In this document: positions 56,227-64,000 of the stretch, in pieces
Layout: each line of letters opens with the position of its first letter
Numbering within the stretch: position 1 is the first letter of the stretch
Source: an uncultured Verrucomicrobiota bacterium
GTDB lineage: Bacteria > Verrucomicrobiota > Kiritimatiellia > CAIQIC01 > Lenti-01
NCBI GenBank assembly: GCA_937860055.1
Contig: CALMBO010000011.1
Span: 1 to 64,000, forward strand
DNA: 64,000 nt
Direction: 5' to 3'
Notes under the pieces: generated by a model
Databases searched by the model: none
What the model saw: only the letters and a program-made list of their open reading frames with translations
What the model was told of the DNA's origin: nothing
Translations under genes and position numbers: made by a program

Positions 56227-58512
56227 TCATCGTGCCAAGGCGTCCAGGGCCAGTTCGTTGGCTTTTTCCTCAAATTGCGCGGCCTTTTCCATGTCGCCGG
56301 CCGCCTGGTAGTAGCGGGCCAGGGTGCGCGCCACGACCAGCGCCCGGCTGTCGCCCGCCTTGGGGGCCTTATCCACGAGGCCATAGGCCCGCTCCAAGAA
56401 GGGTCTGGCTTCGTCCAGTCTTTCCTGCTCCATCAGGAGCAGGCCCAGGTTGTGCAGCGGCGCCACCAGGTCGGCCGGATTCTGTTCGGCCCGCTGCTCA
56501 TAGATATGGATGGCCATCCGGTAGAGCTCTTCCGCCTCTTCCGGCCGCTGCTGGTCGCGACGGACGCGGGCCCACCCGTTCAACGCCGCGGCATGGCGGG
56601 GATGGGACGCCCCCAGCGAAGCGGAAAACTGCTGGGCCGCCTTTTCGTAGTAGGCGGCGGCCGCGGCCAGGTTGTTCTGCGCCCACGCCACGTCCGCCAA
56701 ATGCTGGAGAATCGTGCCCGCGGCCGCATTGGCCCGGCCGGTGGTTTGGTCCAGGACCAGCAAGGCCCGCTGGAACATTTCCTCCGCTGCGTCCAGCTTG
56801 CCTTCCGATTGCATCAGGAGGCCCACGTCGTTCAGCGAACCCACCAAGGCGGTGTTGTCCGCGGATTCCAACTGTTCGCGAAGCGCCTTGCCTTGCCGGA
56901 CAAGGCCCTCTTCCTTCATCTGGTCGCGCAGACGGCTCTGCTCGGCCTGGTGCTTCTGACTCTGCTCATCGGCCTCGCGCGAGGCCTCTTTCAGCTGCGC
57001 CCGAACCTCGGCCAGTTCGCCGGCCTGGGCCTTCTGGCCTTCCCGCAGCTTCTGGAGATCGCCCGTCAGCTGCGAATGCCGTTGTTCGGCGGCGGCCAGC
57101 TGCCGGGCCAGGGACTCCTTCTCTTTTCCCAATGCCGCCAACTCGGCGGCCTGGCGCCCGGCCTGCTGCCGCAAATCGGAGATTTCTCCGCCCGATTTCC
57201 GCTGCGCGGCGGCGGAGGTTTCCGTTTCAACCCGTTTCTTTGCCTCCAGCGCGGCGATGTTCGCCCGCAATTGGCGGATTTGTTCGTCGGCCCGGGCGGC
57301 CGACCCTTCCTTTTTCGCCAACTTCCCGCGCAGGGATTCCATCTCCTGCTTTTGCTGCTGTTCCTTCAGCTGCGCGTCCTTGGCCTGCCTGGATTTTTCC
57401 TGATCCAGGGCGTCCGCCCGGCTTTTCTCCGCCGCCCACTTCCTCTCCATCGCCTGCGCCTCCCCGGCCAGCTGCGCCTTCTCCTGCTCCAGCGACTTCG
57501 CGCGATCCTCCGCCGCCTTCCGCGCCGGATCCGCGGCGGGCTTGGCCTGGAGCTGCTTCTTTGCGGCGGCGGCCTCCGCCTGCAGGCGATCGATCTGCTC
57601 GTTCGCCCGCGCCAGCTCTTTTTCCTTTTCCGACAAGGCGCCGCGCACCGACGCCGATTCCTTCTGCAACTGGGCTTCCTTCCCCTGGGCGCCTTTGGCC
57701 TGTTCGGCCTTTTGCTGATCCAGGGCGTCCGCCCGGCCCTTCTCCGCCGCCCACTTCTTCTCCAGCGCCTGCACCTGCCCGGCCAGCTGCGCCTTCTCCT
57801 GCTCCAGCGACTTCGCGCGATCCTCCGCCGTCTTCCGCGCGGCATCCGCCTGCTGCTGCAACGCGGCTTGCTTGCCCTGCGCCTGTTCCTTTTCGCGGAC
57901 CAGCTGCTGGTTCTGCCCGCGGACATCGGCCAGCGCCTTTTCAAGGCGCTCCACATCCGCCTGGAACTGCTGGTTCTTCGCCGAAAGCGCCGGAACCGAC
58001 GCCGTTCGCTTCTGGAGATCGGCAACCTGCTGCTGCAGGCGGGCCTGGGCCGACCGGGCCGATTCGAGCTGGCCCTCCACCTCCGCCCTCTCCGCCGCCT
58101 TCTTCTCCAGCTGCTTCTCCAGTTCGCGGACCCGGCCCGCGACCTTCTCGCTCTCTTCCAGCTTCCGCCGGACTTGCTGGAGCTCGTCGCGGCTGGACTT
58201 CAATTGCTTCCAGGCGGAAACCAGGTCATCCACCGCCTTTTCCCGGCGCTTTGTCTCCTTCGCCAAGGAGTCCTCCAGTTCCGCCGCCTTGGCCCGCGCC
58301 GCCGCCAAATCCTGCTTCAGGCCCTTGGCGGACACGTCCGGAGCGGCCGCCGGTTCGACGGCCTTTTCCGCCGGAGGCTTGGCGGGCGGATCCCACATCA
58401 CCGGCTCGGAAGCTTCGCCGGCCCCCCCCCTCCCCCCCAACACCAGGAGCAGAACCGCGACCATGGAAACCTGGACATGGGAAACCCGACGGCTTTGGCC
58501 TATGCGTTTCAT
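56227..58512 (-). CDS. Exported long coiled-coil protein with C-terminal TPR (kinesin-light-chain-like) repeats
   Basis: Signal peptide, roughly 500 residues of K/E/A/Q heptad-like sequence, then NDVGLLMQSEGKLDAAEEMFQRALLVLDQ TPR units. Confidence 0.8.
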   Translation of the reverse strand: MKRIGQSRRVSHVQVSMVAVLLLVLGGRGGAGEASEPVMWDPPAKPPAEKAVEPAAAPDVSAKGLKQDLAAARAKAAELEDSLAKETKRREKAVDDLVSAWKQLKSSRDELQQVRRKLEESEKVAGRVRELEKQLEKKAAERAEVEGQLESARSAQARLQQQVADLQKRTASVPALSAKNQQFQADVERLEKALADVRGQNQQLVREKEQAQGKQAALQQQADAARKTAEDRAKSLEQEKAQLAGQVQALEKKWAAEKGRADALDQQKAEQAKGAQGKEAQLQKESASVRGALSEKEKELARANEQIDRLQAEAAAAKKQLQAKPAADPARKAAEDRAKSLEQEKAQLAGEAQAMERKWAAEKSRADALDQEKSRQAKDAQLKEQQQKQEMESLRGKLAKKEGSAARADEQIRQLRANIAALEAKKRVETETSAAAQRKSGGEISDLRQQAGRQAAELAALGKEKESLARQLAAAEQRHSQLTGDLQKLREGQKAQAGELAEVRAQLKEASREADEQSQKHQAEQSRLRDQMKEEGLVRQGKALREQLESADNTALVGSLNDVGLLMQSEGKLDAAEEMFQRALLVLDQTTGRANAAAGTILQHLADVAWAQNNLAAAAAYYEKAAQQFSASLGASHPRHAAALNGWARVRRDQQRPEEAEELYRMAIHIYEQRAEQNPADLVAPLHNLGLLLMEQERLDEARPFLERAYGLVDKAPKAGDSRALVVARTLARYYQAAGDMEKAAQFEEKANELALDALAR

Positions 58513-59669
58513 TCGACGCCTCCCGGTATCTTCTTCTTCCACGTTTCGGACCGCGACTCGACTTCCCCTTCCGAAAATCCTTCCACCTCCCGCTGGGCCA
58601 CTCCCAGCATGCGGGCGAGTTCCCGCGGGCGGGGCGAACGCTCCAGGGCCACGTCCTGGTCGATCTTGCCCTCGGCCACGAGCCGCCGGAGCGATTCGTT
58701 CATGGTCATCATGCCTTCCGACTTGCCGGTCTGGATGACCGAGTAGACCTGCTGGAGCTGCCGTTCGCGGATCAGGTTGCCGATGGCGTTGTTCACATGC
58801 AGCACCTCGCAGGCCAGCACGCGGCGGGATTGGTCCGTCGTCAGCAGCAGCGCCTGCGAGATGATGGCGGCCAGCACCATGGACAGCTGCGTATAGACCT
58901 GTTGCTGGTGCTCCGGCGGGAAGATGTCCACGATGCGGTTGATGGCATGGGTGGTGTCCTGCGTGTGCAGCGTGCCGAAGATCAGGTGGCCGGTCTCCGC
59001 CAGCGTCAGCGCCAGCTGCATCGTCTCGATGTCGCGCATCTCGCCGATCATGATCACGTCCGGCGACTGGCGGAAGACGCCCTGCAAGGCGTCGGGGAAC
59101 GACAGCGCATCCTCGTAGATCTCGCGCTGTTCGATGATGCTCTTCTTGTGCGTGTGCAGGTATTCGATGGGATCCTCGAGGCAGACGATGTGCGACGAAC
59201 GGTGCGTGTTGATGTGCTCGATCATCGCCGCCAGCGTCGTGGATTTCCCGCTGCCCGCCGGCCCCGTGACCAGCACCAGCCCGTGGGGATAGAGCGCGAA
59301 CTGCTGGACGATCGACGGCAGCCCCAGCTCATTGAACGAGGGGATGCGGTAGGGAATCAAGCGGGCCGCCAGCGCAATGGATCCGCGCTGGTAGAATACA
59401 TTGAACCGAAACCGGTTCAGCCCCGTGAAGCCCCGCGACAAGTCGACGCTCCGTTTTTCCTGGAGGATGTTCTTCTGCGTCTCGTTGAGGACCGACAACC
59501 CCAGCGCCATCGTGTCGTCCGGCGTCAAGGGTTTATCCCCCACCGAATGAAGCACTCCAAGAACCTTGATTTTTGGAGGGGCGCCCGATGTGAGGATGAG
59601 ATCCGATCCGCCCGAGGAGGAAACTTTCGCCAACAGCTCTTCGATTGCCCACATATTTTTGTTCTCCAT
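58509..59669 (-). CDS. pilT: Twitching motility ATPase PilT
   Basis: GLVLVTGPAGSGKSTTLAAMIEHIN, VCLEDPIEYLHTHKKSIIEQREI, SPDVIMIGEMRDIETMQLALTLAETGHLIFGTLHTQDT. Confidence 0.95.
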   Translation of the reverse strand: MENKNMWAIEELLAKVSSSGGSDLILTSGAPPKIKVLGVLHSVGDKPLTPDDTMALGLSVLNETQKNILQEKRSVDLSRGFTGLNRFRFNVFYQRGSIALAARLIPYRIPSFNELGLPSIVQQFALYPHGLVLVTGPAGSGKSTTLAAMIEHINTHRSSHIVCLEDPIEYLHTHKKSIIEQREIYEDALSFPDALQGVFRQSPDVIMIGEMRDIETMQLALTLAETGHLIFGTLHTQDTTHAINRIVDIFPPEHQQQVYTQLSMVLAAIISQALLLTTDQSRRVLACEVLHVNNAIGNLIRERQLQQVYSVIQTGKSEGMMTMNESLRRLVAEGKIDQDVALERSPRPRELARMLGVAQREVEGFSEGEVESRSETWKKKIPGGVE

Positions 59670-59990
59670 TTTGTGGCGTACATCCGCTCGTCAAGCCGTT
59701 CAAATGAAACGAGATTAATTTACGATTAAGGCCTTACGCCTTTTTCATCTAGCCGCGCCCCCTCTCCGACGTTTTTTGGTGGCCACGGAAATCGTGGCTG
59801 GCATTGGAAAATCGCGGTTTTCCCTTATGGGCTTTCCCGCATCCGGCTGCCGCCAAATGGGACTCCCGCCGGGCCGGGCCGCCCAGGGGCCGAAGGCAGA
59901 TGGAGAGTGCGAATGGGAACCCTTGGGATTAATGGGACCATCCCCCGTCTCAAGCCGGAGGCGGCGGGCGCGGCCCGCGCCCCCGGGCAC

Positions 59991-61694
<1,704 letters not shown>

Positions 61695-61885
61695 ATCCCG
61701 TCCATTCGTTTGGTTGGCGCACGGGGCGCCGCCCGGAAAGCTTCCTTCCTTCACGGAAAAGTTGCGCCAACCTTCTCCAAAGCGCAAGTCCGATCCCGCC
61801 GCGGAACCCATTTTCCCGTGGGAGGACCCGTCCCGCCCTTTACAAAAAGCCATGCACTCCCCTATAGTCGGGGCACTTGCATCGC

Positions 61886-64000
61886 ATGAAAGAGCTCCCC
61901 GGCCATCTCGACTTCCCGCCCTGGGCGGCCTTTCCCCTCCGATTGCTCCGCCGGTTCGTGGAAACCGCCGCCATCCTGCTGACCCTCTTCATCGTCCTGG
62001 AATTGCTGGCCTGTCATTTCTTTCCGACCCGCTCCACCCGCTTCCTGCTGGAAGGAGAATCCGAAGGCCAACCGGCGTGGATCGACAACCAGTTCTTCCC
62101 CTATCGCTTTTTCTCGGCCCGGACCGCGCACCCGCCCCTTCCCCTCGTGGCGCTGAAAACGCCCCCGCCCGGCACCTTGCGCGTCTGCCTGCTGGGCGGA
62201 TCGGAAGCCATGGGAGCCCCGGATCCCTCCTTCGGCCTCGGCCGCCAACTCGAGCTCATGCTCCGGAGCCGCTATCCCCACCACCCCGTCGAGGTGATCC
62301 ACATGGCCCTGGAAGGCGGCAACACCCATGTCCTGCGCGAAGTGGCCCGCGACCTGAAGCGCCTCCGGCCCCAGGCCGTGGTCGTGCTGACCGGCAACGA
62401 CGAGATCGCCGGCCCCTATGGTCCCGCCTCCGGCCTCGGCCGCCTCCACAGCAGCTCGCGCATCGCCCGCGGCATGGCGCTCTTTTCGCGCACCCGCTTG
62501 TCGCAGCTCTGCATCGCCGCCATCAACCGGATCTCCCCCGCCCGGACCGACCTCGATGCCTGGCGGAACCGCGAACCCATCACGCTGAAGGGACGCATGT
62601 CCCCCGACGATGCGCGCCTGAAAGCCGCCGCCCGTTCGTTCCGCAAAAACCTCTCCGCGATCCTGCGCGAGGCGGCCCGGACCTCCCCCGCCGTTGTCGT
62701 CTGCACCGTCCCCGTCAATCTGCGCGATTGCGCCCCCTTCTCCACCAGCTATCTGGAGGACGAAACCGCCGCCCAGCGGGTCCGCGAGAAATTGAGGGAG
62801 GCCGTCGCGGCCGAAGCCGCCACCAACCGGACCGAGGCCGCCCGCCTCTATGCCGAAACCATCCGCCTCGACCCCACCCATGCCGAGGCGCTGTTCCGCG
62901 CGGCCCGCATGGCCCTGGCGGAAAACCGCACCGCCGAAGCCTCCGCCCTCTTCTCCCGCGCGCGCGACGCCGACGCCCTCCGCCTGCGCGCCGATTCCCG
63001 CCTCAACGCCACCATCCGCGAGTGCGCCGTGGACACCTCCGTCTCCCTGCTCGACGCCGAGGCCCTCTTCGCCATCCGCTCGCCCCAGGGCATCCCCGGC
63101 CGCGAACTCTTCCTCGACCACATCCACTTCACCTTCGAAGCCAACTTCCTGCTCGCCTCGTCCCTCCTCGACCGCATGGAGTTCCTGCGCGCCTTCGATC
63201 CGGAACCGGCCGGCTCCATCCCCGGTCCCGAAACCATCGCCAGCGAACTGCTCTACGACCCCTGGGGACGGGCCGAACAAATCGACGCCGTCATCGCCGA
63301 ACAACTCCGCCCCCCCTTCCGCCGGCAGCTCGACAACCCTGCGACCCTCGCCCGCCTGAACGAGGATAAACGCCTCTGGGACGCCCGCGTGAACGCGATT
63401 TCCACGGCCAACACCCGCGCCATCTTTGCGCGGCGGCAGGCCAGCCGCCCGGACGACGCCTGGCTGGCCATGCGCGCCGCCTGGTACCTGCTCCAGGCCG
63501 GCGACCCCGTCCTGGCCCAATCCGCCGCGGAGGGGGCCTACCGCCATTGGCCCCACCGGTTCGAGGTCCGCGCTTTGCTGGCCCTCATCCAATCCGTCCA
63601 GGGCCAGCCGATAGAGGAGGGCATCTCCCTCCTCCGCGGTCCGGACGCCGACACGGGCTACTACGACATCGAAATGGCCATCGGCATCGGCCGCGAAATG
63701 ATGAAGCGCCGGCAGCCCGGCGAAGCGCGGCCATGGTTTGAATACGCCCTCCGGCGCGACTCCTGGAATTCCGAGGCGGCCATCGCCCTGGCCCAGGCGC
63801 TTCACCAGAAGGAAGCCGGCGAAGCGGCCGTCGGGATCCTCCAGAGCGCCATCGAGCGGAATCCCCGCAATCCCCTCCTGTGGGAGGAACTGGCTTCGCT
63901 GTATTGCCTGAGGGGAAACTGGGACATTGCGACCCGATGCTTCCTCAGATCCGAGGAAATCGCCCCCTATCGCTACGAACGCCTCCTGAAGTGGGCCGAC
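61886..64000 (+). CDS. Membrane-anchored SGNH/GDSL-hydrolase-like protein with C-terminal TPR-like repeats (runs off window)
   Basis: Frame read by hand because it is absent from the ORF track (no stop before the end): MKELPGHLDFPPWAAFPLRLLRRFVETAAILLTLFIVLELLACHFF...LRVCLLGGSEAMGAPDPSFGLGRQLELML...VVVLTGNDEIAG...FLDHIHFTFEANFLLA. Confidence 0.75.
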   Translation, partial: MKELPGHLDFPPWAAFPLRLLRRFVETAAILLTLFIVLELLACHFFPTRSTRFLLEGESEGQPAWIDNQFFPYRFFSARTAHPPLPLVALKTPPPGTLRVCLLGGSEAMGAPDPSFGLGRQLELMLRSRYPHHPVEVIHMALEGGNTHVLREVARDLKRLRPQAVVVLTGNDEIAGPYGPASGLGRLHSSSRIARGMALFSRTRLSQLCIAAINRISPARTDLDAWRNREPITLKGRMSPDDARLKAAARSFRKNLSAILREAARTSPAVVVCTVPVNLRDCAPFSTSYLEDETAAQRVREKLREAVAAEAATNRTEAARLYAETIRLDPTHAEALFRAARMALAENRTAEASALFSRARDADALRLRADSRLNATIRECAVDTSVSLLDAEALFAIRSPQGIPGRELFLDHIHFTFEANFLLASSLLDRMEFLRAFDPEPAGSIPGPETIASELLYDPWGRAEQIDAVIAEQLRPPFRRQLDNPATLARLNEDKRLWDARVNAISTANTRAIFARRQASRPDDAWLAMRAAWYLLQAGDPVLAQSAAEGAYRHWPHRFEVRALLALIQSVQGQPIEEGISLLRGPDADTGYYDIEMAIGIGREMMKRRQPGEARPWFEYALRRDSWNSEAAIALAQALHQKEAGEAAVGILQSAIERNPRNPLLWEELASLYCLRGNWDIATRCFLRSEEIAPYRYERLLKWAD

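Noticed and set aside
55972-59729. Very long plus-strand ORFs of 924 and 1183 aa
   Set aside because: Antisense shadows in high-GC DNA over convincing minus-strand PilM-N, coiled-coil/TPR and PilT genes; translations are Pro/Arg-rich with no recognisable motif.
61714-63805. Plus ORF of 551 aa and minus ORF of 647 aa
   Set aside because: Low-complexity Pro/Arg and Gly/Glu/Ala translations that shadow the real plus-strand SGNH/TPR gene in another frame.

Overview
This looks like a bacterial chromosome segment. The right part is GC-rich with a type IV pilus locus, and the style resembles Kiritimatiellota/Verrucomicrobiota-type genomes; that taxonomic guess is inference only. Two independent tRNA-targeting integrative elements interrupt it. 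(A) Positions 1 to about 26,938 appear to be the right-hand part of a large element. It carries an R-M system with Vsr, several XRE regulators, a BspA-type LRR exoprotein, a ClpX-like AAA+ protein, a serine recombinase, a primase/DUF3987 replication protein, a divergent D12-class methyltransferase next to a radical-SAM-like DUF5131 protein, Xis and Int. A protease/GIY-YIG cargo cluster follows, and the element ends at a 45-nt 3' fragment of a tRNA-Val(CAC) gene, presumed attR. (B) A compact element of about 6.3 kb sits between an intact tRNA-Thr(CGT) gene (35,737-35,812) and a perfect 48-bp direct repeat of its 3' half (42,070-42,117). It has its own integrase, a HTH/Xis-like protein, a RepA-like ATPase, arm-type direct repeats at both ends, a long inverted repeat and iteron-like repeats. 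Between A and B are a MazG-like pyrophosphohydrolase followed by an unusual nuclease-DUF2075-S24/LexA-like fusion, an ABC exporter operon, an EamA transporter, and DUF190/CrcB. After B come a pseudopilin/pilin operon with a putative sigma-54 promoter, a membrane-anchored sigma-54 activator, PilC/B/Q/P/O/M-N, a coiled-coil TPR protein, PilT, a GGDEF-REC-HD-GYP protein and a partial SGNH/TPR protein. The strongest candidates for undescribed biology are the DUF2075-S24 fusion with MazG, the DUF5131/D12-variant pair, the cargo cluster between Int and attR of element A, and the small tRNA-Thr element itself. All family calls are from motif reading; no searches were run.
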